Below are positions 6,786 to 13,929 of a stretch of 19,621 bases of DNA, piece by piece (the stretch's first letter is position 1; each line of letters begins with the position of its first letter). The notes below the pieces were generated by a model. That model saw only the letters and a program-made list of their open reading frames with translations. It did not search any database and was not told the DNA's origin. Source of the DNA: CAYTSA01 sp964440345 (GTDB lineage: Bacteria; Desulfobacterota; Desulfovibrionia; Desulfovibrionales; Desulfovibrionaceae). The stretch spans positions 1 to 19,621 of the forward strand of contig CAYTSA010000074.1 in the NCBI GenBank assembly GCA_964440345.1, written 5' to 3'. Both the position numbers and the translations under genes were made by a program.

Positions 6786-7664
6786 ATGAAAAAAATCGCA
6801 GTTATAGGTGTGCCTGGAGGCTGGTCCTCCGAACTTCTCGCGGACACCGTGGAGAAGAAGACCGGTTTTCGTTGCCTGGTGGACCTGAAAACGCTGGTCC
6901 TTGACCTTGCTGAAGGCCGAGTCTTCAACAAAGACGTGGACCTCACAGAAATGGACGCCTGCATCATTAAAAAAGCCGGCACATTCTACTCGCCTCACCT
7001 GCTGGACCGTTTGGAAATGCTGCGCTACCTAGGACGCCGCCGGGGCGTGCGCTTCTTTTCCGACCCGGAAGCCATCGCCCGCGTTCTGGACCGCATGACC
7101 TGCACCGTGACTTTGAGCATTGGCGAAATCCCCATGCCGGCCACAGCCATTACTGAAAATCCTGAAATGGCTGAAGAGTTTGTAAACCGCTACGGAAAGG
7201 CCATTTTCAAGCCCCTCTACTCCACCAAGGCCCGGGGCATGATCGTGGTGGAAGCTGGTCCAGAAGCCCGGGAGATGATCAACGACTTCAACCAGGACAA
7301 CACCGTCATGTACTTGCAACAGATGGTGGAGCACCCGGGGCGCGACCTGGGCGTGGCTTTCATGGGCGGCGAATATCTGGCCACTTACGCCCGCGCCGGC
7401 TCCAAAGACTCCTGGAACACCACCACCCGCAGCGGCGGCAAATACGTGCCTGTGGAGCCCGGCCAGGACATCATCGACTTGGCCCACAAGGCCCAAGACC
7501 TGTTCAACCTGGATTTTACCTGCGTAGACGTGGTGGAAACCCCAGACGGGCCGAAAATTTTCGAAGTCTCTGCTTTTGGCGGCTTCCGCGGACTACGGGA
7601 CGCAAACAACATCGACGCCGCATCCCTGTACGTGGACTACGCGCTCAAAAAAATCGGGGGGTAG
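6786..7664 (+). CDS. GAK-system ATP-grasp enzyme (RimK-like ligase)
   Basis: This 292-residue protein has the ATP-grasp layout. An N-terminal Rossmann-like part (MKKIAVIGVPGGW) is followed by the ATP-binding Lys142 (AIFKPLYSTKARGM), the hinge strand YLQQMVE (176-182) and the metal-binding end with Asp248 (CVDVV) and Glu260 (FEVSAFGGFRGL). ATP-grasp ligases join a carboxylate to an amine or thiol through an acyl-phosphate. The third metal ligand, usually Asn in RimK-type enzymes, is Ser262 here; this may be a feature of the GAK subfamily. GGAAGGG at 6775-6781 supports the start. Its stop is two bases before the kinase gene, showing tight translational coupling. The substrate is unknown. Confidence 0.85.
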   Translation: MKKIAVIGVPGGWSSELLADTVEKKTGFRCLVDLKTLVLDLAEGRVFNKDVDLTEMDACIIKKAGTFYSPHLLDRLEMLRYLGRRRGVRFFSDPEAIARVLDRMTCTVTLSIGEIPMPATAITENPEMAEEFVNRYGKAIFKPLYSTKARGMIVVEAGPEAREMINDFNQDNTVMYLQQMVEHPGRDLGVAFMGGEYLATYARAGSKDSWNTTTRSGGKYVPVEPGQDIIDLAHKAQDLFNLDFTCVDVVETPDGPKIFEVSAFGGFRGLRDANNIDAASLYVDYALKKIGG

Positions 7665-7666
7665 CC

Positions 7667-8764
7667 ATGACCACAGCTATTGCACACCTCATCGACCAGT
7701 ACGTGACCCCGAAGATGCAGGGCGAGACGGCTGAGCTCTCCCTTGACTTCGGCGGCTACGTCACCCACGTACAGTCCAACTCACAAGAACTCATCGACAA
7801 GCTGCGCAACTACTTCCGGGATTTTTTGGGTGGCGAAGGCGCGCCTGCGGACACCAACATCACCGCCATTGAAGCACCCGCCCTTAGCCCGGAACAACTG
7901 CAAGAGCACAGCGTTACTTTCAACGTCAAGCAGCCCGACCCTGGCAAAAGCAAAATCAAAGAAGAATGGGTGGACCTGGACGACGGCCGCATCGTCCGCA
8001 AACGGCTTACAGGCATGCTCTTCTTTTTTGGCCAGGGACAGCACGTAGCCCTGGGACCCTGCATTGAGAACGACAACCAGGTGGTCAACTACATCAACAA
8101 CCGGTTCATCGAATGGACCCTGGACCGGGGCTGCCTGCTCTTCCACGCCGCAGGCGTGGCCCGCAATGGCAAAGGCCTCTCCCTGGCCGGCTTTTCCGGC
8201 ATGGGCAAGTCCACCCTGGCCTTGCACATCATGAACCTGGGCACGGACTTTGTCTCCAACGACCGGCTTATGGTTAAAAATGACAACGACAAACTGACCA
8301 TGTACGGCGTGGCCAAAATGCCACGCATCAACCCTGGCACCATCCTGCACAACCCCAGCCTGCGCAACATCATCACCGACGCTGAAGCAGAAGAATTCTC
8401 CAAACTGCCGCCCGAAGAACTCTGGCAACTGGAACACAAGTACGACGGCTTTATTGACGAATGCTACGGTCCGGGCAAGTTCAAGCTCTCTACAGAAATG
8501 ATCGGTCTGGTGCTGCTCAACTGGAAACACGACGGCTCGCCCATGGTCCCGCAACAGATAGACCTGACCAAGCGCCCGGAACTGATGCCGGCCTTCATGA
8601 AATCTGTGGGCCTGTTTTACGACCCGGTGGCCAACCCCAACGGCCCGCCGGATTTTTCTGAGAGCGCCTACCTTGAACTTCTGGCCGATTGTCCGGTATA
8701 CGAACTCTCTGGCGGCGTTGATTTTGAAAAAGCCGCAGAGTATTGTAACGACCTGTTGAAATAA
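7667..8764 (+). CDS. HprK-related kinase B
   Basis: The 365-residue product contains an HprK-like P-loop kinase core. The Walker A motif is GFSGMGKST (175-183, Lys181), preceded by LFHAAGVA (His160) and followed by DFVSNDRLMV (Asp199), as in HPr kinase/phosphorylase. The N-terminal 110 residues are variable and the C-terminal 150 residues lack an obvious match to HprK. True HprK phosphorylates a serine of the PTS protein HPr; the related B family is found with GAK ATP-grasp and amphi-Trp proteins, and its target is not established as far as I know. The start lies two bases after the ATP-grasp stop, with a G-run acting as the ribosome site inside that gene's end. Confidence 0.85.
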   Translation: MTTAIAHLIDQYVTPKMQGETAELSLDFGGYVTHVQSNSQELIDKLRNYFRDFLGGEGAPADTNITAIEAPALSPEQLQEHSVTFNVKQPDPGKSKIKEEWVDLDDGRIVRKRLTGMLFFFGQGQHVALGPCIENDNQVVNYINNRFIEWTLDRGCLLFHAAGVARNGKGLSLAGFSGMGKSTLALHIMNLGTDFVSNDRLMVKNDNDKLTMYGVAKMPRINPGTILHNPSLRNIITDAEAEEFSKLPPEELWQLEHKYDGFIDECYGPGKFKLSTEMIGLVLLNWKHDGSPMVPQQIDLTKRPELMPAFMKSVGLFYDPVANPNGPPDFSESAYLELLADCPVYELSGGVDFEKAAEYCNDLLK

Positions 8765-8777
8765 GGGCCTGTTCGCT

Positions 8778-8794
8778 CGGGCCCGCAAGGCCCG
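8778..8794 (+). repeat. GC-rich hairpin upstream of the last cluster gene
   Basis: CGGGCC (8778-8783) pairs perfectly with GGCCCG (8789-8794) around the loop CGCAA. The 3' arm touches the GGAG ribosome site (8794-8797) of the following gene, so pairing could limit its translation. There is no T-run. An alternative pairing with GGGCC at 8765-8769 is possible. Confidence 0.4.
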
Positions 8795-8803
8795 GAGTAG
8801 CGC

Positions 8804-9268
8804 ATGATCGATTACAGCGAACTGGTCAACCTGCTGCAGAAAGAACTGGGGCTGCGGTGCTCCCGCAGCCCCGGTCTACTCAACGTCCCAGGCCGTTCCA
8901 TGGCCTGCAAGCTGGACCCCTACTATTACCTGGCCCTGCATCCTGGCTTTGTGGAGTTGTTGGGAAAATGGGCTGGCCGCGGATCCGAAGTGATAACCGA
9001 AGCCCTGGTCAAAACTGGAGTCTTTGCCACCAAACCGCCAGAACGCGCGCCTTCCATTCCGCTTACCCTGGTATGGGCTGACGGCTCCGTGCGGCGCAAG
9101 CTGGACGTTTCCTTCCTGGACGCAGCTTGGGTGGAGCGGGGACTGGCCATGTACTCTGGCGCGCAAAGCCCCCCAATCTCTGGCCTGTGTATCGCGAAAG
9201 AAGAACGCAGCGCAGTGGATGAATTTCTGGAAAACAAAACGCCCGTGCAGGGGCTGGGGTTTGCGTAA
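8804..9268 (+). CDS. Unrecognised 154-residue protein at the end of the GAK-type cluster
   Basis: I do not recognise this protein. It has no signal peptide or membrane segment and looks like a small globular cytoplasmic protein. Visible features are a central Pro/Tyr-rich segment (KLDPYYYLALHPGF, residues 36-49), an alpha-helical middle and a beta segment LTLVWADGSVRRKLDV (about 87-102). Three cysteines (19, 35, 128) are dispersed. GGAG at 8794-8797 lies six bases before the ATG. It follows HprK-related kinase B by 39 bases in the same direction and converges with the sensor kinase gene, leaving only 17 bases between the two stops. Its position suggests co-transcription with the cluster; whether it belongs to the pathway is open. 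Confidence 0.75.
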   Translation: MIDYSELVNLLQKELGLRCSRSPGLLNVPGRSMACKLDPYYYLALHPGFVELLGKWAGRGSEVITEALVKTGVFATKPPERAPSIPLTLVWADGSVRRKLDVSFLDAAWVERGLAMYSGAQSPPISGLCIAKEERSAVDEFLENKTPVQGLGFA

Positions 9269-9285
9269 CAAGCACAAGACCCCAT

Positions 9286-11430
9286 TTACCGGCGCGGCAA
9301 CCGCACCGTCACCGTCGTGCCCTCTTCCTCGCTGCTGTGCATGGTCACGTCGCCGCCGTGCAGCCGGGCAGCCAAACGAGCTGAATAGGCCCCCAGGCCT
9401 GTGCCATGGGGTTTTCCGGCAGTGGCGTACTTTTCGAAAAAGCGGTCACGCACTTCCGGCGGCACAGCGCCCTTGTTGTGGATGCGCGCCAGGGCCTCGC
9501 CGTCAGACCCTTTTTCCACGCAAATGCTCACTGGCTCATCTTCCCGGGCTTCCAGGGCGTTGCAGATCAGATTAATGAACAAGGTCCGACACAAGCCCAC
9601 GTCCACCTCCACGTGTATCGACCCGTCTAAGGCAAGCTGCACATTGTGCTCGCCGTCGCCGCCGGCGTCTTTCACCGCTTCCTTAACCAAAGCCGCCAGG
9701 TTGCGATGCTCCAGATTCAAGCTGGCCCGGCCTTCCTCCATCTGGTTCAGCCGGCGAAAGGTTTCGAGCATCTGGGTGAGTCTCTGGGCAGACTGGCGCA
9801 GCTCGCTTAATATTTCAGCTTTGTCTTCTTCAGAGATGTTCGCGTCACTGGCCAGCCGCAGCCCAGCCTGCAGCGAAACCAGCGGCGAACGCAAATCGTG
9901 CCGCAGCATGCGCTCCACTTCTTCTTGACGTTGTTGGGATTGCTTGGTTTTGGTGATGTCTCGGTTGGAGCCCCGCTCGCCCAGCCAGGAGCCGTGCTCG
10001 CCATACACCAGTTGGCTGGTGTGCCCTATCCAGCGGGTGGAGCCGTCCTTATGCGTAATGCGCAAGTCTATGTAGTCTGGCCGCTTTGCTGCTTTTTGCT
10101 GGACCAGGCGGTGTATATACCGTTTCCGGTCATCCGGATGCATAATTTTTTCCATGAGTTCCGGATCAGCGTAGAATTCTTGCGCTGAGTACCCGGAGAT
10201 ACGCTCACATGAGGGCGAAACATAGAGCAACCGGCCATCCGGACCCAGCCAATATTCCCAGTCGTAGGTAAAATCCGCCACAGTGCGGTAGTGCTCGCGG
10301 CTCTCCTGCAGTTGCTCCGTGCGGCGCTTTACCGTGTGGCGCAAAATAAACGCCCAAAGCATCGCCGCACCGCCAATGACAGCAGCTGCTATCAATATGC
10401 CCAGCACAATGCGGGTCATGAACTTTTTGCGGCGCTCCGCCTCCCGCTCCGGTTGAAACACGCTTTGCTCTTCAAAAGCATTGGGGATGAGCCCCATGCC
10501 GCGCAGGTAATCATGCATGAACCGCCACCGGGCAGGATTCACATGCCCCAGCGGTACGTATGGATAGTGCGCCAGGTCAATGATCTCACGCGCTTGCTGC
10601 AGGTTATAGCGCAGCTCGTCCTCCAGTGGGAACACCTGGTCCAGCTCCGCCGTCAATCGTCTCGCGGTTTCTTCCGGGTGGCTCAAGGCGTATTCCCAAC
10701 CGTGCAAGCTGGCCTGGAGAAACCGCTTAACCAAGTCAGGGTTAGCGTCCAGGAACGGCCGGGAACAAAACAAGGAGTCGCCATAAAAATCAACGCCATA
10801 CGCTATAGGCGTCAACCTCCTCAGCTTGATCTTCAAGGTGTCAATAAAATATGGGACAGTAATCGAGTAGCCGGGGATGACGTCCACACTGCCGTCCAGC
10901 AGGTGGTCTATGCCTGGCAGGTGTGGAAAAGCAGTCACATTGGCCGGATTAAAGCCTTCGGCCCGAAGCATGGCCTGCATTTCCACGTCAATGAGGTCGT
11001 TGATATTTCTGGCCACGCGCAACTGCAACAAATCGCCAGGCGAATACATAGGCGTGGACTCCAAGGCGAACATGCCGGCGGCGCTCTGCTGCAGTATGGA
11101 CGCCAGCACGACCAGGTTGGCGCCCTTGCCGTTGGCCAGTAGAATGTCCGCCGCGCCCACGCCAAAATCAGCCCGGCCAGCCTCCACTTCTCGAACAGCA
11201 CTGAGAATAGACCCGTCCGGCTGCACGGCGTGGCGGATGTCCACATTCAGCCCTGCTGCAGCATAATACCCTTGCCACTGGGCCTCATAGTAGCCGGCAA
11301 ACTGAAACTGGGCGTCCCAACGCAGCATCAGGACAACCCGCTCTGCAAAGGCAATGGGAGGACGACACAGCAGAAAAACCTGTGCCAGAATGACGCCCAG
11401 AACAATCAAGAGCCTGGCCTTACGCAGCAT
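9286..11430 (-). CDS. Hybrid sensor histidine kinase with periplasmic NMT1/THI5-like domain and PAS domain
   Basis: This 714-residue protein has a signal peptide (1-29, ending AFA), an NMT1/THI5-like solute-binding domain (about 30-320; opening motif with AGYYEAQWQGYYAAAGL), a transmembrane helix (about 340-363), a PAS domain (about 385-500), a HisKA dimerisation domain with phospho-acceptor His511 (LRHDLRSPL) and an HATPase domain with N-box near 620-626 (NLICNALEA) and G-box GTGLG (676-680). The usual Asp-x-Gly-x-Gly box is degenerate (HNKGAVPPE, 661-669). It should sit in the inner membrane and sense a periplasmic ligand, by family analogy a pyrimidine or sulfonate-like molecule. The ribosome site GGAGCAGG precedes ATG 11430. 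No response regulator gene lies beside it. Confidence 0.88.
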   Translation of the reverse strand: MLRKARLLIVLGVILAQVFLLCRPPIAFAERVVLMLRWDAQFQFAGYYEAQWQGYYAAAGLNVDIRHAVQPDGSILSAVREVEAGRADFGVGAADILLANGKGANLVVLASILQQSAAGMFALESTPMYSPGDLLQLRVARNINDLIDVEMQAMLRAEGFNPANVTAFPHLPGIDHLLDGSVDVIPGYSITVPYFIDTLKIKLRRLTPIAYGVDFYGDSLFCSRPFLDANPDLVKRFLQASLHGWEYALSHPEETARRLTAELDQVFPLEDELRYNLQQAREIIDLAHYPYVPLGHVNPARWRFMHDYLRGMGLIPNAFEEQSVFQPEREAERRKKFMTRIVLGILIAAAVIGGAAMLWAFILRHTVKRRTEQLQESREHYRTVADFTYDWEYWLGPDGRLLYVSPSCERISGYSAQEFYADPELMEKIMHPDDRKRYIHRLVQQKAAKRPDYIDLRITHKDGSTRWIGHTSQLVYGEHGSWLGERGSNRDITKTKQSQQRQEEVERMLRHDLRSPLVSLQAGLRLASDANISEEDKAEILSELRQSAQRLTQMLETFRRLNQMEEGRASLNLEHRNLAALVKEAVKDAGGDGEHNVQLALDGSIHVEVDVGLCRTLFINLICNALEAREDEPVSICVEKGSDGEALARIHNKGAVPPEVRDRFFEKYATAGKPHGTGLGAYSARLAARLHGGDVTMHSSEEEGTTVTVRLPRR

Positions 11431-11570
11431 GACGCCTGCTCCGCGCTACGCCGTAGTGCACAGCCCAATGCAACGCTTCTTCCCTGCAGCCAGAGAACCC
11501 CTAGCGCATTTTGTGCGGATGACGGCTTCAACCGGAATATACGCCATGAAGGCCCTGAAACGTTGTTTCC

Positions 11571-11598
11571 AGTATACCCCTCGTTGTTCTCAGGTCAA
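11571..11598 (-). promoter_or_regulatory. Candidate sigma70 promoter of the sensor kinase gene
   Basis: On the minus strand TTGACC (11598-11593, five of six) and TATACT (11576-11571, five of six) are 16 bases apart. Transcription would start near 11564 and give a leader of about 134 bases before the ATG at 11430. Confidence 0.55.
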
Positions 11599-11621
11599 AT
11601 AGAATAGCAACTGGGCGTCAT

Positions 11622-11633
11622 TGATTATAATCA
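11622..11633. promoter_or_regulatory. 12-bp palindrome upstream of the sensor kinase promoter
   Basis: TGATTATAATCA is a perfect palindrome 24 bases upstream of the -35 element of the sensor kinase promoter. An activator site is possible, but a 12-bp AT-rich palindrome can arise by chance. Confidence 0.3.
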
Positions 11634-11648
11634 GCCAGGCGCTTGCCC
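11634..11648. repeat. 15-bp direct repeat, copy 1, flanking the PHP gene
   Basis: GCCAGGCGCTTGCCC occurs here and again, identical and in the same orientation, at 12459-12473. The two copies bracket the PHP gene (11661-12371). An ATTAT stretch precedes both copies. Confidence 0.6.
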
Positions 11649-11660
11649 CGCCAAAGCGGG
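11647..11660 (-). terminator. Small hairpin directly after the PHP gene
   Basis: CCCGC and GCGGG form a 5-bp stem with a four-base loop immediately after the TAA stop of the PHP gene on the minus strand. The placement fits a terminator, but no U-run follows, so it is weak. Confidence 0.3.
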
Positions 11661-12371
11661 TTATGCCCTGTGCGGCTGCACATCTCCGCAGCGGCCCAGC
11701 CAAGCCCGCAGCATGGAAACGTTCTGATGCTCGCGGGGGGCAGCGTCACGCAACAAAATAGCAAGAGCCGCTGGATCCTTCGGCAACTCCTGCACGTCCA
11801 GACGGTTGGCTATGGTCCCCACTGAGTCCGGATGATGAGAATCCGTATTGTACAGTGGGACCAGGTCCCACTCCTCCTGGGTTTGCAGGTAGAGCGGCTC
11901 CACTTCCGAGGCCAGCCGGCCATTCTGTTGCACACAACCTGCCCGCAGAATATTCACGGAATTTATTTCCACGCCGTCCATTTCCCGCAGCAGCGCCAGC
12001 AGTTCCTTGGGCCGCTGGGTGGTGTAACGAAAGGGGTGGGCAACAAAAAGAAAAACCTCGCTACGCACATCTCTCAACGCCTTGAGCATGGATGACAACG
12101 GCATGAACGGCCGGGCCCGAAAATCCCGAGGGGGATTGACGCACACGACGTCGTAGCCTTCTTGCGTGGATACCTCCACGCCAGGATATATACGCAACGG
12201 CGCGTATTTCTCCCGGCAATGGGCCAGCAGCTCGTCCGGCCACACGGCGTGATGCTCGGTAACCGTCAGGCCGTTGAGCCCCCGCTCCAAAGCCAAGGAG
12301 CACAGCGTGTCCGGGTCAGTATGGGAACAGGCGGAATACCGTGAAGAATGAGCGTGACAATCAAGCAACAT
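11661..12371 (-). CDS. PHP domain-containing phosphoesterase
   Basis: The product, about 236 residues from the ATG at 12371, is a compact stand-alone PHP domain. The metal-ligand motifs are all visible: DCHAHSS at the N-terminus, TVTEHHAVW, YPGVEVST, FVAHPFR and YNTDSHH. Stand-alone PHP enzymes of this size cleave phosphoesters such as nucleotide or histidinol phosphates or short oligonucleotides; the substrate here is unknown. I chose 12371 because the conserved fold begins three residues later (Asp-Cys-His); upstream ATGs at 12389 and 12422 would add 6 or 17 non-conserved residues, and no start has a clear ribosome site. It lies upstream of the sensor kinase on the same strand but is probably a separate unit, as that gene has its own promoter. 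Confidence 0.85.
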   Translation of the reverse strand: MLLDCHAHSSRYSACSHTDPDTLCSLALERGLNGLTVTEHHAVWPDELLAHCREKYAPLRIYPGVEVSTQEGYDVVCVNPPRDFRARPFMPLSSMLKALRDVRSEVFLFVAHPFRYTTQRPKELLALLREMDGVEINSVNILRAGCVQQNGRLASEVEPLYLQTQEEWDLVPLYNTDSHHPDSVGTIANRLDVQELPKDPAALAILLRDAAPREHQNVSMLRAWLGRCGDVQPHRA

Positions 12372-12434
12372 GGCCCGACTATAAACCATGCACTGCTCAG
12401 AGCAAGGTGATTTTTCTCGCATGCAGCCGTAACC

Positions 12435-12465
12435 ATTATTGCGCCAGGCAATTATTGCGCCAGGC
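12435..12465. repeat. Tandem 16-bp repeat, two copies
   Basis: ATTATTGCGCCAGGC occurs at 12435-12449 and 12451-12465, separated by a single A. The second copy runs directly into the 15-bp repeat that also occurs left of the PHP gene. Confidence 0.65.
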
Positions 12466-12473
12466 GCTTGCCC
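12459..12473. repeat. 15-bp direct repeat, copy 2, flanking the PHP gene
   Basis: Identical to 11634-11648 (GCCAGGCGCTTGCCC). Its last six bases form the -35-like TTGCCC of a weak rightward promoter candidate. Confidence 0.6.
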
Positions 12474-12496
12474 TTGCTACGCACTGCGTGTAAAGT
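12468..12496 (+). promoter_or_regulatory. Weak promoter candidate for the rightward housekeeping run
   Basis: TTGCCC (12468-12473) and TAAAGT (12491-12496) are 17 bases apart. Both boxes are poor matches. The site lies about 30 bases before the TIGR00725 gene and is the only reasonable pair seen in this short divergent region. Confidence 0.25.
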
Positions 12497-12526
12497 GGTA
12501 AATCCTGACGCTTACAGGATACGAAT

Positions 12527-13000
12527 ATGGACATTCGTCGAAAACCACGCGCGTCTGTCATCGGCGCAGGAACCTGCGGCAACGCAACCGCCTCCCTTGC
12601 CCGAGAGCTGGGAGCGCGCCTGGCCCAAGCCGGCCTGGACGTTGTCTGCGGCGGCTTGGGCGGCGTTATGCAGGCTGTCTGCCAGGGCGCGGCGGAAAAC
12701 GGGGGTCTGACCATTGGCGTGCTTCCCGGCGAGAACTTGGCCGCCGCCAACCCCTTTGTGCAGGTCCCGGTGGCGACCACGCTGGGCATCATGCGCAACT
12801 GGCTGGTTGTCTGCAACGGCGACGTGGTCATAGCCGTGGAAGGCGAATACGGCACGCTCTCAGAACTGGCCATGGCCCTGAAAAAAGGGAAAACTGTCAT
12901 TGGCCTGGGCCGCTGGGCGCATATGGACGGAGTGCTGCAAGCCAGGGACGCGGCCCACGCAGTGGAGCTGGCCCTACGTGAAATTCACAACAACGGATAA
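12527..13000 (+). CDS. TIGR00725 family LOG-like protein
   Basis: This 157-residue protein belongs to the TIGR00725 branch of the LOG/lysine-decarboxylase-like Rossmann superfamily. The signatures are VIGAGTCG near the N-terminus, CGGLGGVM (41-48), the GIMRN segment (87-91) and GEYGTLSE (106-113), equivalent to the PGGxGTxxE motif of cytokinin riboside phosphoribohydrolases. The length is close to the family norm. LOG-type proteins bind nucleoside monophosphates; activity for this branch is not established. AGGA at 12516-12519 lies seven bases before the ATG. It is the first gene of a compact rightward run, five bases ahead of the HIT gene. Confidence 0.88.
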   Translation: MDIRRKPRASVIGAGTCGNATASLARELGARLAQAGLDVVCGGLGGVMQAVCQGAAENGGLTIGVLPGENLAAANPFVQVPVATTLGIMRNWLVVCNGDVVIAVEGEYGTLSELAMALKKGKTVIGLGRWAHMDGVLQARDAAHAVELALREIHNNG

Positions 13001-13005
13001 TTGCC

Positions 13006-13488
13006 ATGGACGTACTATGGGCGCCGTGGCGCCTGGAATATATTCTCGGCCCCAAACCGGATGAATGCGTGTTCTGCCTGCCGCAGCACAAGGACGAAGA
13101 CCGCGACCGGCTAGTGCTGCATCGGGGAAATCATTGTTTTGTGATCATGAATAAATTTCCGTACAACAACGGACATATCATGGTCACGCCCTTCCGGCAT
13201 GTCATGAACCTTGTTGACCTGGAGCTGACGGAATCTCACGAAATGATGGACATGCTGCAGCGTTGCGCCTCCATATTGCAGCAACACTTCAGGCCGGAAG
13301 GGGTGAACATCGGCCTGAACATTGGCGAGGCGGCAGGGGCTGGCATCCGCGAGCACCTGCATTTTCATCTGGTCCCCCGATGGAACGGAGATTCGTCGTT
13401 TATGGCTGTTTTTTCAGAAACCCGGGTTATTCCTGAACACTTGCTGGCCAGTTACGATAATTTGAAACCATACTTTGACAGTAAATAA
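13006..13488 (+). CDS. HIT family nucleotide hydrolase or phosphorylase
   Basis: This is a 160-residue histidine-triad protein. The catalytic motif His117-x-His119-x-His121 (EHLHFHLVPRW) is intact, and a Cys-x-x-Cys pair (Cys21, Cys24, ECVFC) plus His43 fits the zinc site of many bacterial members. The N-terminal MDVLWAPWRLEYI segment is typical of the AP4A phosphorylase/Fhit-like group. These enzymes hydrolyse dinucleoside polyphosphates or nucleoside phosphoramidates in the cytoplasm. It starts five bases after the TIGR00725 gene and ends 16 bases before lapA, in a typical housekeeping run. Confidence 0.9.
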   Translation: MDVLWAPWRLEYILGPKPDECVFCLPQHKDEDRDRLVLHRGNHCFVIMNKFPYNNGHIMVTPFRHVMNLVDLELTESHEMMDMLQRCASILQQHFRPEGVNIGLNIGEAAGAGIREHLHFHLVPRWNGDSSFMAVFSETRVIPEHLLASYDNLKPYFDSK

Positions 13489-13504
13489 CTCTCAGGAGGC
13501 TCTC

Positions 13505-13918
13505 ATGCGCTATGTTTACAGCCTGTTGATTCTTGCCATCTTCCTTTTCTCCATGGTCTTTTTCCTGCAAAACAATGAAATTCTGGAAAAAACCATGTCT
13601 CTGGAATTCAGCCTGTTCGTCAAAACGTGGCGCTCCATCCCCCTGCCTTTTTACATCCTGCTGCTGATTGCTTTTGGCGCCGGATCCTTTGTGACCCTGT
13701 GTTTCTTTTTCATGGAACGCGTCCGGCTGGGCGGAGAAGTGAAAAAATGCCGGTCCCGGCAGGCCAGCCTGGAAAAAGAACTGAATTCCTTGCGCAACCT
13801 GCCACTGGAAGGCGACGGCTACCCAGGCGGTTCGTCCTCGTCTTCGTCCTCCGCGGCAAGCTCTACGTCCTCTGCGAGCTATGATTCCAGAGCAGAAGAA
13901 GAAAAAAAGGACGTTTAA
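13505..13918 (+). CDS. lapA: LapA domain inner-membrane protein
   Basis: The 137-residue protein has two membrane helices (about 3-22 and 45-70) followed by a short basic coiled segment (about 72-98), the LapA (DUF1049) layout. In Enterobacteria LapA works with LapB and FtsH to control LpxC and so lipopolysaccharide synthesis. The start at 13505 is fixed by AGGAGG at 13494-13499; an in-frame ATG at 13475 lies inside the HIT gene and is rejected. The C-terminus has an unusual poly-Ser tail (about 109-125) encoded by repeated TCN codons and ending in an acidic/basic stretch. The lapB gene follows after 11 bases, which supports the call. Confidence 0.85.
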   Translation: MRYVYSLLILAIFLFSMVFFLQNNEILEKTMSLEFSLFVKTWRSIPLPFYILLLIAFGAGSFVTLCFFFMERVRLGGEVKKCRSRQASLEKELNSLRNLPLEGDGYPGGSSSSSSSAASSTSSASYDSRAEEEKKDV

Positions 13919-13929
13919 CAGGACACGTT

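Noticed and set aside
7781..8788. 335-codon open frame on the minus strand
   Set aside because: It is opposite HprK-related kinase B with its intact Walker A motif; no motif is seen in the antisense product.
10291..11142. 283-codon plus-strand frame inside the sensor kinase
   Set aside because: The minus-strand product has a continuous signal peptide, binding domain, PAS and kinase architecture, so the plus-strand frame is incidental.
13475..13504. Upstream start for lapA
   Set aside because: It lies within the end of the HIT gene and lacks a ribosome site, whereas ATG 13505 has AGGAGG five bases upstream and begins directly at the membrane segment.
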